Below are positions 50,559 through 58,913 of a stretch of DNA of 64,000 bases, piece after piece. Position numbers and translations under genes: made by a program. Position 1 is the stretch's first letter; each line of letters starts with the position of its first letter. The stretch is from Streptomyces spirodelae (lineage in GTDB: Bacteria; Actinomycetota; Actinomycetes; Streptomycetales; Streptomycetaceae). The stretch is from assembly GCF_017676385.1 (NCBI RefSeq), contig NZ_JAFFZN010000003.1, positions 310,001 through 374,000 of the forward strand, written 5' to 3'. Below the pieces are notes generated by a model that worked only from the letters and a program-made list of their open reading frames with translations, made no database searches and was not told the DNA's origin.

Positions 50559-51734
50559 GTGGACGCTTCACCCCGCACCGAGCGGCGAGAGCTGTACGAC
50601 CCGCGCTCGGCGCGCCGCTATCCGCTCGACCCGCTGCGCTGGCGCGGTGACGACGGAAGCCCGCTGCTCGTCACGCCGACGCAGCCCGCGCAGGTACCGG
50701 CCCCCGCCGACATCGAGACGGCCGACCGCTCGCTGTGGCGCTACCGCGCCGCACTTCCCCTTCCACCCGAGGCGCCCGCCATCAGCCTGGGGGAGGGGTG
50801 CACTCCCCTGCTGCGGCGGAGGTGGGCCGGGCTGGAGGTCGGTTTCAAACTGGAGTGGTTCAACCCCAGCGGAAGCTTCAAGGACCGGGGCAGCAGCGTG
50901 ATGATCTCGGCGCTGGCGGCCCACGGCGTCGGCGCTGCCCTGGAGGACAGCTCGGGCAACGGCGGCTCGTCGGTGGCCGCGTACTGTGCCACCGCCGGTA
51001 TCGACGCCACCATCCTGGTGCCCGAACACACCTCCCCGGCCAAGACGTTGCAGGCCACCGCTTACGGGGCCCGGGTCACGCCGGTGCCCGGCGACCGGGA
51101 CGCGACAGCCGCCGAGGCGCTGCGCCGCGCGGAGCACACCGTCTACGCCAGCCACAACTGGCACCCGTACTTCCTGGAGGGCACCAAGACCCTGGCGTAC
51201 GAGATCTGGGAGGACCTCGGGTTCCGGGCCCCGGACGCGGTGGTCACGGTGGCCGGAGCGGGCAGCACCGTACTCGGCTGCGACCTGGGCTTCGGCGAAC
51301 TGCTGGCCGCGGGCCGGATCGGGGCACTGCCCCGCCTCCTGGTCGCCCAGCCCGCCAACTGCGCACCGCTGCACGCCGCGTTCCACGCCGGAGCCGAGGC
51401 GCCGGTGCCCGCACCGCCCGGCGGGTGGCAGCCGACGGCGGCCGAGGGCACCGCCATCAAGGAGCCGGTCCGGCTGCCCGAGGTACTGGCCGCCGTACGC
51501 CGCTCGGGCGGCACCATGGCCGCGATCCCGGAGGAGGACATCGCCTCCGCCGTCCGCCGCCTCGCGGCCACCGGCCTGTACGCGGAACCCACCAGCGCCA
51601 CTGCGGCGGCGGCCGTCGAGGTCTTCGCGGCCCGCGGCGACCTGCCGCCGGGCGGAACCACGGTCGTGATCCTCACCGGCTCGGCCCTCAAGGCCCCCAC
51701 CGCGACGGCCCGCATCCTGGAGGAGGCGCGGTGA
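50559..51734 (+). CDS. PLP-dependent threonine synthase/ammonia-lyase-like enzyme
   Basis: Predicted 391 residues from GTG 50559 (GAGGAGA upstream). Fold-type II PLP enzyme: SLGEGCTPLLRR, FKLEWFNPSGSFKDRGSSVM with the Schiff-base Lys in SFKDRG (about 111), the phosphate loop DSSGNGGSSVAAYC, VVTVAGAGSTVLGCDLGFGE, EPTSATAAAAVEVFA and a final ILTGSALK. N-terminal LYDPRSARRYPLDPLRWRG resembles threonine synthases. Linkage to a DauR-type regulator (such regulators control D-amino acid or hydroxyaspartate catabolism elsewhere) favours a catabolic ammonia-lyase or a deaminase over housekeeping threonine synthesis (inference). Confidence 0.82.
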   Translation: MDASPRTERRELYDPRSARRYPLDPLRWRGDDGSPLLVTPTQPAQVPAPADIETADRSLWRYRAALPLPPEAPAISLGEGCTPLLRRRWAGLEVGFKLEWFNPSGSFKDRGSSVMISALAAHGVGAALEDSSGNGGSSVAAYCATAGIDATILVPEHTSPAKTLQATAYGARVTPVPGDRDATAAEALRRAEHTVYASHNWHPYFLEGTKTLAYEIWEDLGFRAPDAVVTVAGAGSTVLGCDLGFGELLAAGRIGALPRLLVAQPANCAPLHAAFHAGAEAPVPAPPGGWQPTAAEGTAIKEPVRLPEVLAAVRRSGGTMAAIPEEDIASAVRRLAATGLYAEPTSATAAAAVEVFAARGDLPPGGTTVVILTGSALKAPTATARILEEAR

Positions 51735-52408
51735 GCGGCGCCGAGGACGCCGGGCGCGGTGCACCGCGCAGTGCCGCGCAGAGCGGATCCGAGGACGAGG
51801 TGCTGCTGCGGGAGGCGGAGAAGATCGTCACCGCGATCGGCCGGATGTTCCCCGGTCTGTGCGAGGCGGTACTGCACGACCTGCGCCACCCCGACCACGC
51901 GGTGCGCACCGTGGAGAACCACCTCTCGGGCCGCCGGACCGGCGATCCGGCGACCGAACTCGGCCTGGCCCGTATCGCGGACCCCGCCTACCCGGAGGTC
52001 CTCCAGAACTACCCCAACCGCTTCCCCGACGGCCGCCCCGCCAAAAGCACTTCGATCGGCATCAAGAACAGCGAGGGCACCTATGTCGCCGCCGTCTGCC
52101 TCAACCTGGACGTCTCCTTGCTGTCCACCCTCAACCACGGCCTCACCGAACTGCTGCGCACCCAGGAGCACCGACCGCCTGTCCACGAGACCCTGCACGC
52201 CCGCACGGTGGACGAACTCCGCACGGTCACCGAGTCCTTCGCCGCAGCCCGCGGCGCCACTCCCCGCGCCTTGGCCACCGCCGACCGGACCACCCTCGTC
52301 CGCACTCTGAAGGACCAGGGCTTCCTCGAACTCAAGGGCGCCGTCCGGACCCTCACCGGCCTCCTGGGCGTCTCCCGCGCCACCGTCTACAACGACCTCC
52401 GCCGCTGA
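51731..52408 (+). CDS. DauR/YheO-like transcriptional regulator (PAS_6 + HTH_22)
   Basis: Predicted 225 residues; the GTG start overlaps the PLP gene stop by 4 bases. The PAS-like YheO domain (FPGLCEAVLHDLRHPDHAVR, STSIGIKNSEGTYVAAVCLN) occupies about residues 35-140. A C-terminal helix-turn-helix (LKDQGFLELKGAVRTLTGLL, GVSRATVYNDLRR) fits HTH_22. Family members sense small metabolites and control adjacent catabolic genes. The palindrome at 50502 is the natural target, giving autoregulation. Confidence 0.88.
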   Translation: MSGAEDAGRGAPRSAAQSGSEDEVLLREAEKIVTAIGRMFPGLCEAVLHDLRHPDHAVRTVENHLSGRRTGDPATELGLARIADPAYPEVLQNYPNRFPDGRPAKSTSIGIKNSEGTYVAAVCLNLDVSLLSTLNHGLTELLRTQEHRPPVHETLHARTVDELRTVTESFAAARGATPRALATADRTTLVRTLKDQGFLELKGAVRTLTGLLGVSRATVYNDLRR

Positions 52409-52440
52409 CCACCCACCCACGCCGCCTCACCCCGGGACAA

Positions 52441-52460
52441 GCCCCTCCCGGAGGAGGGGC
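52441..52460 (+). terminator. Hairpin closing the PLP/DauR operon
   Basis: GCCCCTCC-CGGA-GGAGGGGC, perfect 8-base stem with a tetraloop, 33 bases after the stop. Confidence 0.85.
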
Positions 52461-53042
52461 GGTCGGCACCGTAGAGGGCAGCGGCGCCCCTGCCCCGTTC
52501 CGTTGAACACACAATCGGATGAGTTTAGGTCTCTTGGTGCCCATGGGGCCCGTCACTGCGACCAGGGTTGGATCCGACGGCAGGCGCAGGAAGGGGTGGG
52601 ACATGTCACAGGGGCACGCTCAGCAGGCCAGCCGTTCGCGTCGGTCTCGCGTCCGGAGGAGATTGGGGGGCCTTGTCCGGCAGGTCATCCCTTGGCCTGA
52701 GAACCGGCCTGGTCCCTGCAAGGCGGCTACATCGATCCGAGTCACCGCCGTCGCCCTCTTCGACCACAGCGGCCACGCAGCTCATGCGCCTCGGGCACAT
52801 CAGTGCTCGCCTGCCCATCGCCACCTGACCGTCAGAGCCGAAGACGCGGCAGGTCGATCCGGATCACCGACTGCCTGCCGAACCGTGTCACCGGTTCAGG
52901 GAATGCGGTCACATCCGTTGACCGGAAGGCGCCGTCACGTGCGCTGAGGGCAGTTCGTTCGATGGGAGTCGCGCACTGCCGCAACCGCGAAACGGTGCCT
53001 CCATGCACCATGCCCCCGCTCAAAAACACCCAGGGAGTTCTC
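52461..53042. other. Gene-free stretch before the cupin gene
   Basis: 582 bases with lower, less periodic GC than the flanks and no recognisable coding sequence on either strand; short frames show no family motif. It ends with AGGGAG before the cupin ATG. It may be decayed coding DNA at the left edge of the accessory region. Confidence 0.5.
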
Positions 53043-53957
53043 ATGAGCATGACCGACACCCAGCCGTCCGGCGGCACCCCGGAGTCCGGCGAGGTCAAAC
53101 ACCCCTTCCACATCACCAAGGAAGAGGAGCGCAAGCTGCGTCTCAAGGGCGCCGAAGCCGTACCGTCGCTGGTGATCGGGCAAGCCACCTCCTTCGACGA
53201 GTACGCCCGCCAGCTGATGATCCCGCCGGCCGTCATGGACCTGGCGCGCAAGGCCGAGGACCTGCGCCTGTCCGCGTGGGAAGTCGAAGCGATGCGCAAG
53301 CATCTCGCCCCCGCACAACCCGGTCGCAAGGTGGGGCTGCTGCGTCAGATCCTGCAGGAGAAGAAGGGGAACGACGACTCCCACCCGCCCTACATTCGCG
53401 TCGCCTGCACCGGGCGGGGCGACTACGACTACCTGGCAGCCGAGCACGGCCACCTTCACCCCGACGATCACCCCAAGGGTGACATCGGCTCCCCCGTCGT
53501 CCTGGAGATCTGGCCGGCCCAGCACTACTCGCCCATCCACTCCCACGGCCACACCACCGGCATCGTCTTCTGCCTCGCCGGCCAGCTCGACGTCATGGTC
53601 TACGACCGCCTCGAGTGGGACGCCACCAAACTCGGCCTGCTCACCCTCACCCCCGGCCAGTGCGCCTGGCTGTCCAAGGACACCTACGCCGTGCACCGGG
53701 TGTACTGCCCACTGGACGGCGGCGACGGCATCACCGGTCCTGGCTACATGAATTCCACCGCTGAATTCGGCGCCAGCTTCCACGTCTACCTCAACCCGGA
53801 CGAGACGGCCGTCGAGCGCGAAGACGACGAAAGCTACTCCCGTGATCGCTTCAAGTACGTCCACGAGATCACGGGGAAGCACGGCTTCTTCGAAACCCAC
53901 TCCGATCTCTCCTGGGGCATCCTCCGCCGCGTCCTGGCCAACACCCCGCTGACCTGA
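53043..53957 (+). CDS. Cysteine dioxygenase-like cupin protein
   Basis: Predicted 304 residues from ATG 53043 (AGGGAG 6 bases before; the frame stays open upstream without a better start). A helical N-terminal half (FHITKEEERKLRLKGAEAVP, QLMIPPAVMDLARKAEDL) precedes a cupin domain with VVLEIWPAQHYSPIHSHGHT (two metal His) and KDTYAVHRVYCP (third His). This matches the cysteine dioxygenase type I fold, but the N-terminal half is longer than in usual CDOs and the substrate is open. It stands alone, closed by a small hairpin at its stop. Probably a non-heme iron oxygenase of a thiol or small acid. Confidence 0.75.
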   Translation: MSMTDTQPSGGTPESGEVKHPFHITKEEERKLRLKGAEAVPSLVIGQATSFDEYARQLMIPPAVMDLARKAEDLRLSAWEVEAMRKHLAPAQPGRKVGLLRQILQEKKGNDDSHPPYIRVACTGRGDYDYLAAEHGHLHPDDHPKGDIGSPVVLEIWPAQHYSPIHSHGHTTGIVFCLAGQLDVMVYDRLEWDATKLGLLTLTPGQCAWLSKDTYAVHRVYCPLDGGDGITGPGYMNSTAEFGASFHVYLNPDETAVEREDDESYSRDRFKYVHEITGKHGFFETHSDLSWGILRRVLANTPLT

Positions 53958-53970
53958 GCCTCGGGTCAGC
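53948..53970 (+). terminator. Hairpin at the end of the cupin gene
   Basis: GCTGACC (53948-53954) pairs with GGTCAGC (53964-53970) around a 9-base loop; the left arm overlaps the last codons. Confidence 0.5.
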
Positions 53971-54171
53971 CGCGGCCATGGTGCGGTGGTGAGGGAGTCG
54001 GCCGAGGAGGCCGAGGTGTTCGGGCCGCTGCCTTGGGAGCCGATCTGGCAGCGGCCCCGGACACCCAGGTCGAGAGCGCGGAAGAACCAGGAACCGGGCA
54101 CGCAGCGCGTGCGGTCCCAAGCCGCCGTCCGACGCCACCCCGCCGCCCGGGAATTCCGTCGGCCCCGCCCC

Positions 54172-54330
54172 CAGGAACTGCTGCTGCGACACCGGGCGCG
54201 GTCCGTGGCCATGGTGTGCCCGCCGAGTCTGTCGCTGAAGTGGCAGCACGAGATGCGGGAGAAGTTCGGCCCCGACGTCGTCATCGTCAACAGCGAGCTG
54301 ATGGCGAGGCATGACGGAGCCACGGACTGA
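54172..54330 (+). pseudogene. Fragment of a SNF2/DEAD-like helicase
   Basis: An open stretch reads ELLLRHRARSVAMVCPPSLS followed by LKWQHEMREKFGPDVVIVNS. It matches the region around motif Ia of SNF2-type helicases (pattern VVCP-SL-KWQ-EM--KF), including DISARM DrmD-like proteins, with neither Walker A before nor DEAH after. The fragment ends at a stop after about 53 codons. It is a relic of a helicase, perhaps of a defence system. Confidence 0.5.
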
Positions 54331-54403
54331 ACGCCACCCCGTTCAGGCTCTTCCTCCGTGTGATCGTGAGCATGGCGTGGCTGCCGCACCTGAACACGCG
54401 GAT

Positions 54404-54556
54404 GGCGGATCTACCGCCCAAGTCCAGCGCGCGCTCTACGACGCCTTCCACCTGCAGATCCGCTACGACCACCGCGGTCGCGGCGCCGAGATCCGCGTCA
54501 CCGTCGCCGCGCCGCTCCTCGGTGAGATCACCGGGATCGCCGAGCGCGCCGCAGCG
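54404..54556 (+). pseudogene. Possible recombinase C-terminal fragment
   Basis: In a frame starting just after the helicase relic, STAQVQRALYDAFHLQIRYD then GRGAEIRVTVAAPLLGEITG resembles the C-terminal tail of large serine recombinases (R-LYDAF-LQ--Y...V-V). It has no catalytic domain and runs directly into the partial tRNA copy at 54587. Weak identification; a profile search is required. Confidence 0.35.
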
Positions 54557-54586
54557 CCGGCACCGGGCGTTGACCAGCCCTTCGGC

Positions 54587-54634
54587 GTGCGCCCCCGGCA
54601 GGACTCGAACCTGCGGCCAAGCGCTTGGAAGGCG
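54587..54634 (-). repeat. att-like 48-bp copy of the tRNA-Arg 3' half
   Basis: 47 of 48 bases match 56328-56375, i.e. from the anticodon loop to just past the tRNA 3' end; flanks differ abruptly. Typical of an attachment site left by an element integrated into a tRNA gene. The one mismatch falls in the anticodon loop. Confidence 0.85.
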
Positions 54635-55106
54635 TCAGGGGTTGAGCGGTGTGCTCACCTGCGTCTTCGCTGGTCGCTCGCGAACGAAAACCGTCAAAGC
54701 GCTTGCTGTCATTTCCGGGGCATCCATGGCCGGACACCGCCCGTCCTGCCTCGCCCGACGTGAGTACCTGTGCCGGTGGCACTCCACGGCGTGACGAGCT
54801 CGAGTGCATGGTGCCTGAGGTGCCCTGGCGGCACCCCGGCTTCTTCGTGATCGAGCTCGTTGATCGGTTTCATCCGGCTGCCCGATCGGCGCGACGCAGT
54901 ACGTCCGGGGAATGTCCGTCCGGGCGCGGGGAGGCCGAGCTCGGTTCGTGCCGGAGTCGTGCGGTGGGGTGCGACGCCGAAGCGTGCGAAGCGCACTCCA
55001 CTGGTTCGCCGACGCGCTTCCCGGCGAGCCTGTGGTGCTCTGCACCCCAGAAGGGTCGTCGGCCGGAGTCAGGACGATCCACAGCGGTGGTGCCGGAACA
55101 GACCTG

Positions 55107-55122
55107 AGGTATTTAGGTATTA
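55107..55122 (+). promoter_or_regulatory. Tandem AGGTATTW repeats at the RHH gene promoter
   Basis: AGGTATTT AGGTATTA, two 8-base direct repeats ending at 55122, 20 bases before the likely start. Direct repeats with this spacing are typical ribbon-helix-helix operator half-sites, so autoregulation is likely. The AT-rich run also looks promoter-like. Confidence 0.55.
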
Positions 55123-55142
55123 TGGCAGCGGAGGTGTGGATG

Positions 55143-55415
55143 ATGACTGCGGCGAAGCCGGTGCGCCAGTCCCCGCTGAAGGTGGACCCGACGACGGACA
55201 AATTGATCAGCCAGGGCGCTCATTTCCTGGGGCTGGCGAAGAAGGACCTGGTGGCCGAGGCGGTCCGGGTGTATCTGGAGCAGCGCCGTGAGGATCTGCG
55301 GTCCGGGATGGTGGAGGCGCTCAGGGTGCTGGACGGGTCGCTGAAATCAGATGTGATGCTGCTGACCGGACTGACCGCGGAGGAGATCGACGCGGCCGGG
55401 GGAATCGAGGAATGA
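55143..55415 (+). CDS. Ribbon-helix-helix (CopG/ParD-like) protein, possible antitoxin
   Basis: Predicted 90 residues from ATG 55143 (GGAGGTG 6 bases before); ATGs at 55122 and 55140 are also in frame. RQSPLKVDPTTDKLISQGAH supplies the beta strand and first helix; LGLAKKDLVAEAVRVYLEQR is the second helix of a CopG-type fold, and an acidic tail (TAEEIDAAGGIEE) may bind a partner. The start of the next gene overlaps its stop, the standard layout of a toxin-antitoxin pair. It lies inside the tRNA-Arg island. Confidence 0.75.
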   Translation: MTAAKPVRQSPLKVDPTTDKLISQGAHFLGLAKKDLVAEAVRVYLEQRREDLRSGMVEALRVLDGSLKSDVMLLTGLTAEEIDAAGGIEE

Positions 55416-56186
55416 GCGGACCCGGCCCGCTGCGCCCGGCACGCCCGACACTGCGCTGTCTGCGCGAGGATCTGAGCCTCGCGGTGCCGCCGGTCACGGC
55501 GCCACTGGACGATATCGACCACCCGATCCTTGCCAAGGCGTCCGAGCAGTTCGCGGACGAGGACGGCAAGCACGAACGCATTCGGTCTGTGGACGATCAG
55601 GTGCTGTTCAAGGTCGGTGCAGCGGTGGCGCGGCGCAGTATGGCTGGACGCCGACCTGCCGTGGCTGCTCGCGGCGGGTCGGCGCGAGGACGGCTCGGGC
55701 GATGACTTCTATGCAGCCCTGGCGGCTGACGGCCGCGCCGCCCGGGCTCGCTACAACGCGGAACATTCCGACGGGCTGAGGACTGTGACGCATACCGCTC
55801 ACCTCCTGCCCGCACGTGAGGATCACGTCCGGTACCGCGCCGAGGCCGGTGTCCGCTTCGTGCGCCGCCTGCGGGCGGCTCTGCTGGACCTGGCGCACGC
55901 CACACTGCGCGACGGCCGTGAGCACACAAGCGAGTTCGACACCTTCACCATCGGCCTCCAGGTGCGTGCGGACGACGGCCACGAGACCTACCTCGCCATC
56001 CGGATCACCGGCTCCGTACCGCCGAACCTGACTGTGCTGATCCTGCGCAACGTCCCCGGCTGCGAAGCTGAGGGCTGGTATCCGGAGTACGCCCTGCCCG
56101 AGCGGGACCTGCTCCCGGCCGAACAGGCCTGGTCCAACCTCATGGACCCACGTGCGGCTGCCCAGGTGCTGGGCGAGGAGCGGTAG
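55412..56186 (+). pseudogene. Frameshifted partner gene of the RHH protein
   Basis: ATG 55412 opens a frame reading SLAVPPVTAPLDDIDHPILA, SVDDQVLFKV, then garbage. From about 55616 the +1 frame continues with VQRWRGAVWLDADLPWLLAA, DDFYAALAADGRAARARYNA, and an end at EQAWSNLMDPRAAAQVLGEE. Removing one G near 55614-55617 gives one 257-residue protein, so a 1-base insertion (or a sequencing error, or programmed shift) is likely. I do not recognise the family. Position and overlap suggest a toxin-like or effector partner of the RHH protein. Confidence 0.6.
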
Positions 56187-56327
56187 CCAGGTATCTGCCA
56201 GCCCGAACTCAGCCCCGATACCGGGGAATGTATGCACGATGGTGCACAGTCAAGGCGCTTGCCCTCGGAGCGATGTGCGTCCGGACAGCGAAGGCCCGCT
56301 CACGTGTTCCCGCAGCGGAGAGGGTAT

Positions 56328-56375
56328 GTGCGCCCCCGGCAGGACTCGAACCTGCGGCCAAGCGCTTAGAAGGCG
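56328..56375 (-). other. Second att-like copy (3' half of intact tRNA-Arg)
   Basis: Matches 54587-54634 with one mismatch; the intact tRNA half that the element would have used as attB. Together the two copies delimit a 1.7-kb island on the 3' side of the tRNA. Confidence 0.8.
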
Positions 56376-56403
56376 CCTGCTCTATCCACTGAGCTACGGG
56401 GGC
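56331..56403 (-). tRNA. tRNA-Arg(TCT)
   Basis: 73 bases, CCA not encoded. Acceptor GCCCCCG/CGGGGGC, D arm with GCTCAGTGGATAGAGC, anticodon stem GGCGC/GCGCT closing the loop CTTCTAA (anticodon TCT), T arm GCAGG-TTCGAGT-CCTGC, discriminator G. All stems pair. Confidence 0.95.
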
Positions 56404-56744
56404 CGGCCTCCGTCGCGGGTGGGCGGGCTCGCCGCCCCCCGTGACCACGGCGGGGTCAAGGATAGGGGGCCGTGCGGCTCGTCCTGCGCGCTTCACGTCC
56501 GCGACGCTATGTGGAGGTTCCGTGAAGCGGTCCCGATAATCGCAGGCGGGTGCGATTCACGCAGCGGTTTTGGCGGCGTGGGAGACGGGTGTTGCGCAGT
56601 CGTTATGGGGGCGGCGGGGTGGCAGGTGGGTCATGCGGTGTGAATGGTGCGAAAGGGGTCATTCGATGGTGAAAGCGCCCATTTCCATCGTCCGCAACAG
56701 CGAATAGGCTTCAAAACTGCCGCAAAATTGGGCATTCTGCCCAT
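56404..56744. other. Gene-free region between tRNA-Arg and the GTPase pair
   Basis: 341 bases. No gene is supported. The right end has GGGCATTCTGCCC (a small hairpin) directly before the GTG start of the GTPase. Upstream sequence is moderately AT-rich (GGTGAAAGCG..., CAAAATTG) and likely holds the tRNA and GTPase promoters, but no clear -35/-10 pair was found. Confidence 0.45.
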
Positions 56745-58913
56745 GTGGCGATCTTGGACGTACGGCTCGAACTGCTCGATGCGCTCACCGCACTGCGGGA
56801 GCGCGTCGCTGCCGCGCGCTTCCCCCTCCCGTTGCCGGGCGCCGAGCGCGCCCGCCGCTCCCGGGACGAGCTGCTGGCCCAGCTCGACGACTACCTCGTC
56901 CCGCGCGTGCGCACCCCCGAGGCGCCGCTGCTCGCGGTGATCGGCGGCAGCACGGGCGCGGGCAAGTCGACGCTGGTGAACTCGCTCGTGGGGCGCAAGG
57001 TCAGCGAGGCCGGAGTGCTGCGGCCCACTACCCGCACCCCGGTGCTGGTCTGTCACCCGGACGACCGGGGCTGGTTCGTCGGGCAGCGGGTGCTTCCCCG
57101 GCTGGAACGGGTCTGGATGCCCCGGCAGGACGCGTCAACCGGCACGCCGGGCATGCTCGGGGCGCCGGGCATGCCCGGCTCGAACGGAGGGGCTCACGAC
57201 ACGCACGGCGTCGGTGGCTCCTACGGCGGCGGAGGAGCGCTCGGCGGCGGGGGAGGGCACGGCGCTCCCGGCCCGCACGGAAGCAGCGACGGCACGGCCG
57301 ACGGCGCCGACCGGTTCGGTGGACGGTTCGGGGGCCGGTTCGGTGACGGGCGCGGCGACCGGACGGCGGCCGACCGGACCGGCGGCTGGGAGAACGACTG
57401 GAGCACCGAATGGGGCTCCGGCGAGGGCACCGTCCAGGGCGCCGGACGGGACACCGGCCGGGACACCCGCCGGGACAACACCCGCCGGGACGCCGACTGG
57501 GAGCCGGGCTGGGACGCCGGTCCCGACGCCGACTGGGAGAGCGCCGACCGGGACGAGCCCCGGCGTGTCCTGCGCCTGGAGACCGACAGCGGCCTCCCGA
57601 GGGGGCTCGCCCTGCTCGACGCGCCCGACATCGACTCCCTCGTCGCGCACAACCGCGACCTGGCAGCCGAGCTGGTCTGCGCGGCCGACATCTGGGTGCT
57701 CGTCACCACCGCGGCGCGCTACGGCGACGCCATCCCCTGGCATCTGCTGCGCACCGCCAGGGAGTACGACGTCACCCTCGCCACCGTTCTCGACCGGGTG
57801 CCGCACCAGCTGGCAGCCGAGGTCACCGCGCAGTACGGACTGCTGCTGGAACGCGAGGGCCTCGGACAGGTGCCCCGCTTCACCATCCCCGAGCTGCCCG
57901 AGTCCGCGGGCGGCTCCGGGCTGCTGCCCGTCTCCGCCGTCTGCGGACTCCGCGAGTGGCTGGAAGAGCGCGCCAGGGACGCCGACGCCCGCTATGCGGC
58001 CGCCAGCCGTACCGCCGACGGAACGCTGGCCTCGCTGCGCCCGCGGATCACCGCACTCGCGGGCTCCTGCGCCGCACAGCACGCGGCGGCACAGCGGCTC
58101 ACCCGGTACATCGAGACCGCCTACGAGGCCGCCGGGAAACGGCTGCGTACCCGTATCGCCACCGGGGAGCTGCTGGCGGGCGACGCCGCCGAGCACTGGC
58201 GCAGCTTCCCCACCGACAGCTCGGGCGACGAACTGTTCGACGCCTTCGCCGACGGACTGACCGCCCTGCTGTCCGGCGCGGTCGCGGCGGCCGACGAACG
58301 GATCGCCGAACTGGGCCGCGGCGTACCCGGTGTGGAGGGCTGCGCCCAGCTCCTTCCCGGTGGCCAGAGCGAGCGCGACGAGGCAACGGGCCGGATCGGT
58401 GTGATGGTGCGCAGATGGCGCCGCTGCGTCGAGGAGCTGGCCGAGGAGGAGACCCAGGCCGCCGCCCGCGCCACCTGCTCGGAAGAGGACGTGGAACGCG
58501 CCGCCGGGCTGCTGGCCGCCTCCCTCCTCGGCGGCCTGCGGGCAGCCGGCGCCGACGACGCGCTCGAGGAACTGCTCGGCGAGGAGAGCGCCCAGGAGTT
58601 GCGCGAACAGTGCGCGGAACTACTGGAGGACTGTGTGCAGCGCGTGCTGCACGGCGAGCGCGACATCCGCCTCGGCCCCTTGCGGGCCCTCAATGCCGGG
58701 CCCGAACCACAGATGGAACTGATCGCCGCGTTCTCCGTACTGAACAAGCTCACCAGAACGCACGGGCTGCACGAGCCGCACCAGTTGCGCGATCTCCACC
58801 AGCCGCAGGAGCTGAACAGGACGGACGTGACCGCCCGTGAATTCCCGCCGACGCGCGCCCCGCTCGGCCAGGACGGCGCGCGCGGTCTGCAAAGCGCGCA
58901 CATGGAGAGGTGA
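56745..58913 (+). CDS. Dynamin-like GTPase with Gly-rich insertion
   Basis: Predicted 722 residues from GTG 56745; no strong ribosome site is evident. P-loop [20 protein letters not shown] at about residues 67-86, switch-I-type [10 protein letters not shown], then about 150 residues of Gly/Asp/Arg-rich sequence ([35 protein letters not shown]), and G3 [10 protein letters not shown] at about 291. G4-like LDRVP and a long helical region with coiled-coil character follow. The insertion lies between switch I and G3, where the family normally has no large loop. GTGA-coupled to the next GTPase; likely works with it. Confidence 0.82.
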   Translation: MAILDVRLELLDALTALRERVAAARFPLPLPGAERARRSRDELLAQLDDYLVPRVRTPEAPLLAVIGGSTGAGKSTLVNSLVGRKVSEAGVLRPTTRTPVLVCHPDDRGWFVGQRVLPRLERVWMPRQDASTGTPGMLGAPGMPGSNGGAHDTHGVGGSYGGGGALGGGGGHGAPGPHGSSDGTADGADRFGGRFGGRFGDGRGDRTAADRTGGWENDWSTEWGSGEGTVQGAGRDTGRDTRRDNTRRDADWEPGWDAGPDADWESADRDEPRRVLRLETDSGLPRGLALLDAPDIDSLVAHNRDLAAELVCAADIWVLVTTAARYGDAIPWHLLRTAREYDVTLATVLDRVPHQLAAEVTAQYGLLLEREGLGQVPRFTIPELPESAGGSGLLPVSAVCGLREWLEERARDADARYAAASRTADGTLASLRPRITALAGSCAAQHAAAQRLTRYIETAYEAAGKRLRTRIATGELLAGDAAEHWRSFPTDSSGDELFDAFADGLTALLSGAVAAADERIAELGRGVPGVEGCAQLLPGGQSERDEATGRIGVMVRRWRRCVEELAEEETQAAARATCSEEDVERAAGLLAASLLGGLRAAGADDALEELLGEESAQELREQCAELLEDCVQRVLHGERDIRLGPLRALNAGPEPQMELIAAFSVLNKLTRTHGLHEPHQLRDLHQPQELNRTDVTAREFPPTRAPLGQDGARGLQSAHMER

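Noticed and set aside
52519..52947. Possible small gene before the cupin
   Set aside because: No recognisable motif, poor third-position GC and no convincing ribosome site; left as a gene-free stretch.
54311..54763. Intact protein-coding gene across the partial tRNA copy
   Set aside because: The frame runs through the att-like tRNA sequence and changes composition; it is explained as a recombinase relic plus tRNA fragment.
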